Source of the DNA: a virus
Strand: one strand, 5' to 3'
IMG/VR virus record: IMGVR_UViG_3300014838_000049
Coordinates: 1-32,963 of that record
DNA length: 32,963 bases
In this document: piece by piece, positions 1-5,660 of the stretch
How the letters are laid out: each line of letters begins with the position of its first letter
How positions within the stretch are numbered: position 1 is the stretch's first letter
Notes under the pieces: generated by a model
The model's database searches: none
What the model was told of the DNA's origin: nothing
Seen by the model: the letters and a program-made list of their open reading frames with translations, nothing else
Position numbers and translations under genes: made by a program

Positions 1-8
1 ACAGCCAT
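1..8 (-). CDS. start of a host gene (fragment)
   Basis: An ATG on the minus strand at 8-6 follows an AGGAG ribosome-binding site with five bases between them, just downstream of the mtnB-like remnant and on the same strand. Only about two codons (Met-Ala) fall inside the window, so the product cannot be identified. In methionine-salvage operons mtnB is often followed by mtnD (acireductone dioxygenase), which would fit, but nothing here proves it. Confidence 0.3.
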
Positions 9-59
9 GGTTGCTCCTGCATCGGTGTGCATCTGCGCAGCCACCAGGCTAGGCGGCGT

Positions 60-197
60 TTACGCCTGCCCGCCCAATAGCCGCCGCCCCTCTACCTCGA
101 AAAGGAATTCGAGGGCCTCCAGGCGGCGGCGCGCCTCGGCCACCGATTGCCCCCAAGTATAAAGCCCGTGGTGGCTCAGCAAAACCCCGTGTGCGCG
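60..197 (-). pseudogene. mtnB: 3' fragment of host methylthioribulose-1-phosphate dehydratase-like gene, cut by the prophage
   Basis: Read leftward, 197-60 gives 45 residues ending in TAA. They include [14 protein letters not shown] followed by an [14 protein letters not shown] helix, the C-terminal signature of class II aldolase/adducin enzymes of the MtnB type. MtnB dehydrates methylthioribulose-1-phosphate in the cytoplasm during methionine salvage; family members are roughly 200 residues, so most of the protein is missing. The frame runs straight into phage-end sequence at about 198, which suggests insertion into the gene. The recognisable host sequence reaches at least the first His of the motif (189-191). 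The rest of the gene should lie beyond the right end of the prophage. Another class II aldolase (fuculose- or ribulose-phosphate type) is the main alternative. Confidence 0.75.
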
Positions 198-223
198 TGT
201 GATTCCAATATTTACGTGTCACT
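192..223. other. probable left terminus of the prophage
   Basis: Host coding sequence stops being recognisable at about 192, and phage-end repeats begin at 212. Transposable phages usually have ends starting 5'-TG. The best candidate is TGTGATTCC at 198; TGTCACTGG at 217 is the alternative. With 198 as the end, the flanking host pentamer is gcgcg (193-197), which should reappear as the 5-bp target duplication beyond the right end. The second end is not in the window, so the exact base is inferred. Confidence 0.55.
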
Positions 224-329
224 GGTGGGATGTTGCGGTCAGTCACGGGAAACGGCGGGTTTGACGCGGGTCTGACGCGGTTTTCCACAGCGTTTTCCCG
301 CGCGGAAGATACCGGAATTACGTGTCACT
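212..329 (+). repeat. 12-bp direct repeat TTACGTGTCACT, two copies at the prophage end
   Basis: TTACGTGTCACT occurs at 212-223 and 318-329, 106 bp apart. The context is also similar (AATATTTACG versus GGAATTACG). In Mu the transposase binds several repeated sites within about 180 bp of each end; paired copies next to the terminus fit that role. This is inferred from position and repetition. Confidence 0.6.
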
Positions 330-340
330 ACTCTGGTCAG

Positions 341-544
341 TTGCACTCACCTTACGGCTGTAAGTTATTGATTCTTGGTTGAGCGCCCAGAAATATCCAA
401 GTGCAATTGCACTCCCAAGGAAAACCCTATAAAAACCAAACTGTGGAAATCTCCAAAAGGCCTTATATATCGCGGTGGCGAGGCCACTAATAGATCCAAG
501 TGCAACGGCCAAAAGCAAGATTTAAGGTCAGAATCCAAGTGCAA
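341..544. repeat. cluster of AGTGCAA sites (three ATCCAAGTGCAA plus two inverted TTGCACT)
   Basis: ATCCAAGTGCAA occurs at 395-406, 494-505 and 533-544. The inverse TTGCACT occurs at 341-347 and 407-413. The copies at 400-413 abut to form the perfect 14-bp palindrome AGTGCAATTGCACT. Five copies of a 7-mer in about 200 gene-free bases is far above chance. They are candidate transposase end-binding sites or binding sites for the repressor or another HTH protein. Confidence 0.6.
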
Positions 545-562
545 CCATGAGACTATGGAAAA

Positions 563-829
563 TCATATTTCAGCGCCTTCGGAGGCCCGGAGGCGGGCAA
601 AATAAGCCTCGCCGGATTCACGCACAAAGGTTACCTTCGCCTCCCTGGAATGGTCCGGACAAAAACGGTGCTCACTATATACCGGGCTGCCTTTGCCAAG
701 GGTTCCGGGACTGTCAAGAGGCGTCGTCACAACCAGGTCGTGCGCGAGCGTATTTGACGGTGCGCCGCATACCCCACAGGGGCCAAAACTTTCAAAGTCG
801 CTTAACGTATTGATGGCATCATTTGTCAT
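563..829 (-). CDS. small Cys/His-rich phage protein, putative zinc binder
   Basis: An 88-residue protein and the last gene of the leftward early operon. A CGVCG knuckle (residues 18-22) and a later HRFCPDH cluster could form one zinc site. The start is supported by GAGGAAG followed by four bases before ATG. It lies 23 bp downstream of the 853-1245 gene. I do not recognise the family; the role is unknown. Similar single-knuckle proteins are common in phage early regions. Confidence 0.65.
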   Translation of the reverse strand: MTNDAINTLSDFESFGPCGVCGAPSNTLAHDLVVTTPLDSPGTLGKGSPVYSEHRFCPDHSREAKVTFVRESGEAYFARLRASEGAEI

Positions 830-852
830 ATAACTTCCTCACTAAGATCAAC

Positions 853-1245
853 TTAGACAACCTTATACATTGCAGACATCTTCCGCAAAAGATTCTCAGC
901 CATCCGGATCGAATCACTGTAAGTTCCTTGTGGGCCATCAAGAGCAATAACTTTTCTCATCGCCTCGATCCCGTCTGAGAGTATTTGACGATATAAGTCC
1001 GCACCAGGATCCCGCAGCGCGAAGCTTAAGAAATTACGCGGCGGCGGCGGAAGGATCGACTCATCCCAGAACTCACGAAAACTCTTCGAAACAGGGGGGA
1101 ACACCTCCCCCTCCCGATCCATTCCAAGCCAACCTTGATCCTCGGAATATTCCACTATATCTAATGCCTGCTCTCGCTCATCGCCAACCTGGCGAACCCA
1201 ATAATAGCCCGGCTTCGTAGGCACCCGATCTGTCCATTCCGCCAT
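853..1245 (-). CDS. hypothetical phage protein with TKPGYYWVR N-terminus
   Basis: 130 residues. The N-terminus carries a TKPGYYWVR stretch of the kind seen in many small phage proteins of unknown role, followed by an acidic, aromatic middle and a C-terminal helix (about residues 85-125). There are no membrane segments. An AAGAGG ribosome-binding site lies seven bases before the ATG. It is one of the few early genes separated from its upstream neighbour by a gap (23 bp). Function unknown. Confidence 0.65.
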   Translation of the reverse strand: MAEWTDRVPTKPGYYWVRQVGDEREQALDIVEYSEDQGWLGMDREGEVFPPVSKSFREFWDESILPPPPRNFLSFALRDPGADLYRQILSDGIEAMRKVIALDGPQGTYSDSIRMAENLLRKMSAMYKVV

Positions 1246-1268
1246 CTCAAAACCTCTTTTCCGCTATC

Positions 1269-1538
1269 TTACAGCTCAAACCGCCGCTCGACGCCAGCCT
1301 CATCTTGAATCTTGGCCAAGTACTTTAGCACTGAATCGTAATTGATGCGCCAGGGCGAGCCCGCCACGCCCGGCCGGAGCTGGTAGGCAAGAATATCCCT
1401 GCGCTCAATCAACCGCAACACCGTCATGCGGCCGCAATCGAGCATCTCCGCTGTACGCGCCGCGGAGATGGTGGCGCGCGGGCTCCACGGCAACAAGAGC
1501 TGCTCGGGAACGCGAAAGCCGTTGCGTGCCAGGCTCAT
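1269..1538 (-). CDS. small HTH protein, excisionase/MerR-like fold
   Basis: 89 residues from the ATG at 1538, which overlaps the upstream stop as ATGA; a longer reading to 1586 is open but would run deep into the previous gene. Residues about 23-75 (ISAARTAEMLDCGRMTVLRLIERRDILAYQLRP, a recognition helix then a wing) look like a helix-turn-helix-17/excisionase-type DNA-binding domain, ending in a helix that contains YLAKI. It probably binds DNA. Target unknown; transposable phages do not need an excisionase, so a regulatory role is more likely. Confidence 0.65.
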   Translation of the reverse strand: MSLARNGFRVPEQLLLPWSPRATISAARTAEMLDCGRMTVLRLIERRDILAYQLRPGVAGSPWRINYDSVLKYLAKIQDEAGVERRFEL

Positions 1539-1909
1539 ATCTTCAACCCTTTCGCGGCGGCGCGCACAACTTCCTTCAGCAGCCACACGAGCGGATTTTC
1601 CAGATTCAAGAACGGGCGCGCGGGGATCGCCGGAAGCGGTTCTATTTTCGGCGCGGCCGGCGCGGGCGCGGAGATCTGAGGTTGCGGCTGGGGCCCCACC
1701 GCGACATCAGGCGCAATGCGCATGGAGCGGAGGAAGGCGGCATCGCTGTCGGCGCTCTGCGGTGCGGCTTCGAGATTGATATAGGTATCGATGCTAAAGT
1801 GAATGCCGGCGGCTTTCAGCTCTTCGGCGACTTCGATCAGACCCTCGCTCTCACGGAGAGCCTCCGCCACCGCCTGCAGCATCTTTTGCGCCGCGTTTTG
1901 TAGGGTCAT
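1535..1909 (-). CDS. hypothetical protein with Pro/Ala-rich linker
   Basis: 124 residues from the ATG at 1909, in ATGA overlap with the upstream stop. The N-terminal half is helical (an AAQKMLQAVAEALRESEGLIEVAEEL-type amphipathic pattern, written here with breaks omitted from a longer run is avoided: AAQKMLQAVAEAL then EELKAAG). A Pro/Ala/Gln linker lies at about residues 72-100 and a short helical tail follows. Family not recognised. It is co-translated with the HTH gene downstream, which may hint at a partner, but this is speculation. Confidence 0.55.
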   Translation of the reverse strand: MTLQNAAQKMLQAVAEALRESEGLIEVAEELKAAGIHFSIDTYINLEAAPQSADSDAAFLRSMRIAPDVAVGPQPQPQISAPAPAAPKIEPLPAIPARPFLNLENPLVWLLKEVVRAAAKGLKI

Positions 1910-2415
1910 CCCCGGTCTCTCTTTCTGGCGTCGGCCATGCGCTTCAGCGCCCACCAGACGCGGTTGGCATCCTTTAGGGTGCGGATCGCGGGCGTGGCGC
2001 GCTGGCCCAGCGGCGAGCGCGACGAGCGCAGCAGCGCGTCGAGCTGCTCCTGATTCCAGCCCAGCAAGTCCAGGGCATAGTTGATGCGCGCGAACTCGGC
2101 CGGCCCGGCCATGGTCACATCGTTGCTGGTGTTGCCGCGGCGGCCTTCGGTGCCGGCGCGCTGGGCGGCATCGCGGCTCAGGCGGCGACGCTTGCGCAAA
2201 GGCGCGCGCACGCCGAGCTGGCCCTGCAGGCCATCGATCAGAGTTTTCGATTCCTCGAAGGTTAGGTCACTGAAGCTCGCGATCGCCCGGCCGGTCTGTT
2301 CACTGGCCCAGCGCAGGCGCGCCACCCGATCGCTTCCCTCCTGGGTGTGGCGCGCGAGCTGGCCGTAGAGCGTCTGCAGCCGCCGTAACAGGTTCTTTGT
2401 GATCGCACGGTCCAT
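1906..2415 (-). CDS. early phage protein, possibly GemA/Mu gp16-related
   Basis: 169 residues, basic. The first half (YGQLARHTQ ... LTFEESKTLIDGL, residues about 17-65) and the C-terminal helices (FARINYALDLLGWNQEQL) resemble the layout of the Mu gp16/GemA regulatory family, which has helical repeats around an LT-x-E-x-LID motif. The match is by eye and weak. A GAGG ribosome-binding site sits six bases before the ATG. The 5' end overlaps the 2300-2647 gene by 116 bp, which is unusual. If GemA-like, it would modulate host or early phage transcription. Confidence 0.55.
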   Translation of the reverse strand: MDRAITKNLLRRLQTLYGQLARHTQEGSDRVARLRWASEQTGRAIASFSDLTFEESKTLIDGLQGQLGVRAPLRKRRRLSRDAAQRAGTEGRRGNTSNDVTMAGPAEFARINYALDLLGWNQEQLDALLRSSRSPLGQRATPAIRTLKDANRVWWALKRMADARKRDRG

Positions 2416-2647
2416 TGATTACCTCGTTATGCCTGGCGCTGAATCCGCAGGTTGGACAGCGTTTCTGGCCGGTCTTGATGGCTTCGCGGAGCGCGCGCCG
2501 GTCTTCGTTGCGGGCCGCCTTGCGGCATTCCGCGGAGCAAAAGCGATTGTCGCCCGGGAAGACTTTCTTGCATCCGGGGCGCTGGCATTGGCGCACGGTT
2601 CGAACTCCTGAGCGTGTTTGTGCGGCGTGGTCACCTTGAAATTCCAT
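2300..2647 (-). CDS. small zinc-finger protein with two Cys clusters
   Basis: 115 residues. Residues 20-41 (CQRPGCKKVF ... RFCSAEC) form a MYND/HIT-like Cys pattern, and RCPTCG near residue 63 a second knuckle. The Cys-rich core ends near residue 81; the remainder is low-complexity Pro/Gly/Ala and overlaps the next gene by 116 bp, so the tail may be accidental or the frame may have been extended by a mutation. The ATG overlaps the upstream gene by 17 bp and has no strong ribosome-binding site. Probable nucleic-acid or protein binder; function unknown. Confidence 0.55.
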   Translation of the reverse strand: MEFQGDHAAQTRSGVRTVRQCQRPGCKKVFPGDNRFCSAECRKAARNEDRRALREAIKTGQKRCPTCGFSARHNEVINGPCDHKEPVTAAADALRPARAPHPGGKRSGGAPALGQ

Positions 2648-2864
2648 TCCCGAGTTGCTTCGGCTTTTCGTCGAAAAACTCTCCGGTGTCTCTTGCTCCT
2701 GTCGTTTTCAAAAAAGCGACTTCTACCTTCGCCGACTCGATAAGTGTTCCTGCCACCTGGCTGATCGCCTTCGCACGCTCAATATCCATTGGCTTCTCTT
2801 CGTCCTTCAGCATTTCCAGCGTCTCGAATAGGTGGTTTCGCAGGTCCGTCATCGTGTTCTTCAT
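2631..2864 (-). CDS. conserved small helical phage protein
   Basis: 77 residues with AGGAG five bases before the ATG. The sequence LRNHLFETLEMLKDEEKPMDIERAK ends the first helix region and is followed by AISQVAGTLIESAKVEVAF. That is the signature of a widespread family of small all-helical phage proteins of unknown function, usually found among early genes. It starts 86 bp inside the 3' end of the HNH gene. Recognition is by pattern only. Confidence 0.65.
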   Translation of the reverse strand: MKNTMTDLRNHLFETLEMLKDEEKPMDIERAKAISQVAGTLIESAKVEVAFLKTTGARDTGEFFDEKPKQLGNGISR

Positions 2865-3678
2865 TCATTCTCCTAAGTACTCGTTTCAATGCGCCGTTTA
2901 ATTGGATTACGCTTGCGAGTTGTTCCGGCAGGTTATGGATCGAATTGCGGCGCATCAGGTCCGCGCGCGAAACCAATTCGAGGTTCTCTATCCCACACTC
3001 GGCGCGATCGCCGTTCTTGAAAATAACCGCGTGTCCGGGCGGGATCGGCCCGTAATGCTGTTCCCAGGCGTGCCGCTGCAACAGTGGCCAAATGTGCGTG
3101 TTGCCGAACCCATAGCACTTATCGCTTTCGTTCGATTCGCGAACCTTGATGCGCAGATAGCCTTCATTGTCGGGGCGAATCGTGCCAACAGCGCACCAGT
3201 TCCTCGCGGCCAGACCGCGACGCTCACCCTTCTTAAACTGGGTCTCGCTCATGCGGCCTGGTGCCCATCCGGGACGGCGAAGGCCTTTGTTGTGGGGCAC
3301 AATCCCCTTCTTAAATCGGAATTCCGCACCCACATTGTCTCCACGCCGTAGGCGGCATGCATCCGGTGAGTCCAGATACCCTTTGCTTTTTGCAAGGCCT
3401 AGCTTCGCGGCCTGCCGATAAACCTGGCCGACCGTGCGGCCGATCTGCTTCGCAATCTGTTCCGTCTTCATGTTCGGATACAACTTGCGCAGCATTGCAC
3501 GCTCTTTCGCCGCCCACGGCACGCGTATCCAGCGCGTCCTCAAGCCGAGTTCGCTTTGCATGTTCTGAACCGTGCGCAGGATGCAGCCCATATGCGCAGC
3601 GATCGCGGGCCCACTCTCGCCCTTCAACGTGAGCTGAGTGAGGTCCTCGATGCTGGTCTGGGTCCAGCGAAATTTCAT
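2779..3678 (-). CDS. HNH endonuclease with two N-terminal HTH domains
   Basis: 299 residues. Two helix-turn-helix repeats come first (about 10-47 and 58-96, the second TEQIAKQIGRTVGQVYRQA). Two FKKG motifs follow (122-125 and 148-151), typical of DNA-contact segments in HNH endonucleases. The nuclease core is at about 173-245, with candidate catalytic/metal residues His203, His216 and Asn232 in the order His ... GPIPPGHAVIFKNGD ... IENLEL. Such proteins nick or cut DNA and may be phage enzymes or free-standing homing endonucleases. The C-terminal 28 codons overlap the following gene. The ATG overlaps the upstream stop by four bases. Confidence 0.8.
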   Translation of the reverse strand: MKFRWTQTSIEDLTQLTLKGESGPAIAAHMGCILRTVQNMQSELGLRTRWIRVPWAAKERAMLRKLYPNMKTEQIAKQIGRTVGQVYRQAAKLGLAKSKGYLDSPDACRLRRGDNVGAEFRFKKGIVPHNKGLRRPGWAPGRMSETQFKKGERRGLAARNWCAVGTIRPDNEGYLRIKVRESNESDKCYGFGNTHIWPLLQRHAWEQHYGPIPPGHAVIFKNGDRAECGIENLELVSRADLMRRNSIHNLPEQLASVIQLNGALKRVLRRMNEEHDDGPAKPPIRDAGNAEGRREANGY

Positions 3679-4124
3679 GCGATCCTCCGCTCATCCAGGT
3701 CCACAAGATGGTCCACTTCGGTCTGTGGCTGCCTGCGCTGCTCGCAGTCTTTGCGCGGGCCGCGCTTGCGCACAGTGAGCTGTTTGGCGCGCTCGCGGAT
3801 CTCAGCACCGGAGCAGCATCCTTTGTACAGAACAGCATCGGCGCCCAATATCTCCAGCGCAGTCGCGGAATGTTCCATCAGAACCATCGACCGCACCATC
3901 CGATCTATGGCATGCAGATCGTTCAGCAGCCGTCCCAGGTCTGCGCCGGCCAGCGGCCAGCCGCACACGATCAAATCCAAGGGTTCGCTGGCAGCGATAT
4001 CGCGCGCGTCCTCAGCAGTGGCTGCGGAGAGCACGGCAAAGGCCCAGGTCACGAATTGGTACCGGCGGATCGACCGCCGCGTTTCGTTGCTATCGATTAA
4101 AAGAATGCGTTTCTTCGGTCTCAC
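3675..4124 (-). CDS. degenerate response-regulator receiver (pseudo-receiver) protein
   Basis: 149 residues from a GTG at 4124 that overlaps the upstream stop (GTGA) and has GAGGAG four bases before it. The fold is CheY-like: RILLIDSN (beta1, acidic Asp11), an alternating beta/alpha pattern, DLIVCGWPL where the phosphoacceptor Asp should be (Gly55 instead), VLMEH in place of the conserved Thr strand, and LYKG with the invariant Lys (Lys101). The tail (about 110-149) is charged. Losing the Asp and Thr argues against phosphorylation. It may act as a protein-interaction domain, perhaps mimicking or titrating a host regulator. No output domain is attached. Confidence 0.7.
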   Translation of the reverse strand: MRPKKRILLIDSNETRRSIRRYQFVTWAFAVLSAATAEDARDIAASEPLDLIVCGWPLAGADLGRLLNDLHAIDRMVRSMVLMEHSATALEILGADAVLYKGCCSGAEIRERAKQLTVRKRGPRKDCEQRRQPQTEVDHLVDLDERRIA

Positions 4125-4351
4125 TGTTCTCCTCGTTTTGGTTGCGCCACGGCCGCGCGGGCGGCTTCGATGGCCTTGATGTAGGGTTTGGGATCGCCGC
4201 CGCGCTGCCAGGCGTCCAGCGTCTCGTAGACCGCGATCTGAATGTCGCGGGGCACCATGCGCCAGTGTTTCGGGCACATCAGCAGGCGGCGCGCGATCTT
4301 GACCGGGCAGCCTGCGGCGAAGCATGGCTTTTTCGCTTGAAAGAGCGGCAT
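4121..4351 (-). CDS. small Cys/His phage protein (C-H-W type)
   Basis: 76 residues. CFAAGCPVKIARRLLMCPKHW (residues about 10-30) is a single Cys2-Cys-His knuckle followed by VPRDIQ, a pattern common in short phage proteins of unknown role. A helix YIKAIEAARAAVA closes the protein. The ATG overlaps the upstream stop (TGATG), and its own 3' end encodes GAGGAG, the ribosome-binding site of the pseudo-receiver gene. Confidence 0.65.
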   Translation of the reverse strand: MPLFQAKKPCFAAGCPVKIARRLLMCPKHWRMVPRDIQIAVYETLDAWQRGGDPKPYIKAIEAARAAVAQPKRGEQ

Positions 4352-4473
4352 CAGTGAGCCTCCGCGATGGTGAACATGAAGTACATGCTGGCTGCGGCCG
4401 CGCCCGCGGCAAACGCCGCCACCAGCGCGGCGAGATGAAGCACGGTGTCGAAGATCTCGTTCCTATCGGCCAC
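4351..4473 (-). CDS. 40-residue single-pass membrane protein
   Basis: A GTG at 4473 follows GGAAGG at six bases. The frame gives 40 residues, MADRNEIFDTV followed by an Ala-rich hydrophobic stretch (about residues 12-35, LHLAALVAAFAAGAAAA then SMYFMFTI) and ends in TGA at 4351, overlapping the next ATG. The spacing, ribosome-binding site and overlap fit the rest of the operon, so I regard it as real although short. Possible inner-membrane accessory peptide; function unknown. Confidence 0.6.
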   Translation of the reverse strand: MADRNEIFDTVLHLAALVAAFAAGAAAASMYFMFTIAEAH

Positions 4474-4702
4474 CTTGCACCTTCCTTTCCTTGGCCAGGC
4501 GGGCGCGGTTGTGGGCTACACGCTCGCAGATAAAGTCCACGCTGTCCTGCAGCGCGCCGTGCAGATCGGGAATACTGATGCGCGGATCGGCGGAGTGAAA
4601 GGCCGCGCCGCCAGGCAGGATGCCCACGACGATCAGCGCATCGGCCTGCACGCGCGCCTGCTCCACGAGGCGGAGGATGGCTTGCTCGCGCTGGCTATCC
4701 AT
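4463..4702 (-). CDS. hypothetical small phage protein
   Basis: 79 residues with AAAGAGG six bases before the ATG. Two helices (REQAILRLVEQARVQADAL and the C-terminal DSVDFICERVAHNRARLAKE) flank a short Gly/Pro segment. There are no motifs or membrane segments. It overlaps both neighbours by about 10 bp. Not recognised. Confidence 0.55.
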   Translation of the reverse strand: MDSQREQAILRLVEQARVQADALIVVGILPGGAAFHSADPRISIPDLHGALQDSVDFICERVAHNRARLAKERKVQGGR

Positions 4703-4871
4703 TGCTGGCCTCTTTCTCGCGGTGCTCGATCAGCTCGTCCAGGATCGACTGCATCAGCATGGCGCGGAAGCGCACGCCTGCGGCCCGGTTCTGGTCGCGC
4801 GTCACAGCCTCAAACTCCTCACGCAAGATGAGGAGACTCCCCACGGGAACAGATAGTCTTTCAGCCGGCAT
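4695..4871 (-). CDS. 58-residue hypothetical early protein
   Basis: The frame from the ATG at 4871 to TAG at 4695 encodes 58 residues beginning MPAERLSVPVGSLLILREEF and continuing as a helix rich in Arg and Glu (AMLMQSILDELIEHREKE). It overlaps the upstream gene by 11 bp and the downstream gene by 8 bp, exactly filling what would otherwise be a gap in the operon. The absence of a competing frame supports it. Family unknown. Confidence 0.55.
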   Translation of the reverse strand: MPAERLSVPVGSLLILREEFEAVTRDQNRAAGVRFRAMLMQSILDELIEHREKEASNG

Positions 4872-5346
4872 GCGTGGCCTCCGCTTCGTTTTCCTGCTGC
4901 ATCTGCATGTGGAGCTGGCCCAGCAGTTCCAGGCCGGCCTGGTGTCCGGCGGCGGCGCGGACGACGGCCACCTCCGCGCGCACCTGGTCGAAGACTTCTT
5001 TCACCCACGCGGCGCGATCGGCCTCGGTGAGGATGAGGTAATAACCGCCCTCGGTGCCATGTTTGCTGCTGCCGATGGGTAGGCGGAAGCTGATGCGCAG
5101 CGTGCGAATGATGCCCTTGATCGAGCGCACATCGAGCTTCGACTGCTGCTGGATTTCGCGAATATTGATAGCGGCGTCCAGGCCGCGGTGGTAGCGGATG
5201 GCGCGCAGCACCGCCTTTTCGCCCTCGTCGAGCGAGAGTGCGAGCGGGCCTCCAGGATGCCCCATTAAGAGCGCCAAGATTTGACTGTCGAGTCGCTCGA
5301 CAAACTCGGCCTGCGACTCGGGAAAGAGCGATGCTTGTGCGGTCAA
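4861..5346 (-). CDS. winged-helix DNA-binding protein
   Basis: 161 residues from a TTG at 5346 that overlaps the upstream stop (TTGA), with GGAGGG upstream. Residues about 40-105 (EKAVLRAIRYHRG ... INIREIQQQSKLDVRSIKGIIRTLR ... GYYLI) form a winged helix with a clear recognition helix and wing, followed by a long amphipathic helix and a Gln/Met-rich tail (QLHMQMQQENEAE). This pattern recurs in phage early regions as replication- or transcription-associated proteins. The exact role is not evident. Confidence 0.65.
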   Translation of the reverse strand: MTAQASLFPESQAEFVERLDSQILALLMGHPGGPLALSLDEGEKAVLRAIRYHRGLDAAINIREIQQQSKLDVRSIKGIIRTLRISFRLPIGSSKHGTEGGYYLILTEADRAAWVKEVFDQVRAEVAVVRAAAGHQAGLELLGQLHMQMQQENEAEATHAG

Positions 5347-5660
5347 TGGATCAGCCCTCCTTTCTTACACCCCGTCGACGTGTGCCTGTCGCCGGGGACC
5401 CCGTGTTTGTCGTGCTGCGCGGCGATGCCCTGCAACGCCAGTTGCGCCCTGTACTGAATCTGAATCAAGTTGCCCGCCTCCAGCAGCGCATGCTCCACGA
5501 TGTCCATGTGCTCGGCCAGCAGATAGCTCGCTTCGACGCTGGTGCCGGGCATGTTGTAGCGCAACGCGTCGCGCATCCGCGTGGCGGCTGCGGCCGAGGC
5601 CAGCAGGCGGTTGATGCCCACAGTGAGCAGCGCGTCGATCTTGGCTTGTTCTTCGGTCAT
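5343..5660 (-). CDS. hypothetical protein with a repeat-derived C-terminus
   Basis: 105 residues; the ATG overlaps the upstream stop as ATGA. Residues 1-82 are helical (EASYLLAEHMDIVEHALLEAG). The C-terminal 20 (GVPGDRHTSTGCKKG) are encoded by a palindromic DNA repeat that also forms the end of the neighbouring gene, so this tail was probably added by insertion of the repeat near the original stop. The downstream start (TTG) uses a GGAGGG encoded in this tail. Core function unknown. Confidence 0.6.
   Translation of the reverse strand: MTEEQAKIDALLTVGINRLLASAAAATRMRDALRYNMPGTSVEASYLLAEHMDIVEHALLEAGNLIQIQYRAQLALQGIAAQHDKHGVPGDRHTSTGCKKGGLIH
5362..5404. repeat. REP-like palindromic element, copy 1
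   Basis: 43 bases, identical to 5670-5712 at 41 positions. It contains CCCCGTCGAC (5370-5379), an 8-base loop, and GTCGCCGGGG (5388-5397), arms that pair at 9 of 10 positions. The two differences from the other copy are in the loop, as expected if stem pairing is maintained. It lies within the 3' coding end of the 5343-5660 gene. Confidence 0.7.

Larger units (their letters stand above)
198..562. other. gene-free prophage end region
   Basis: About 365 bases without a credible gene. ORFs here have no ribosome-binding site and consist of the repeat sites in translation. The stretch is AT-richer than its surroundings between about 360 and 560 and contains both repeat families listed separately. 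No clear intrinsic terminator for the incoming early operon was seen. Confidence 0.6.

Noticed and set aside
375-605. Plus-strand ORF in the prophage end
   Set aside because: Consists largely of the repeat sites in translation and lacks a ribosome-binding site.
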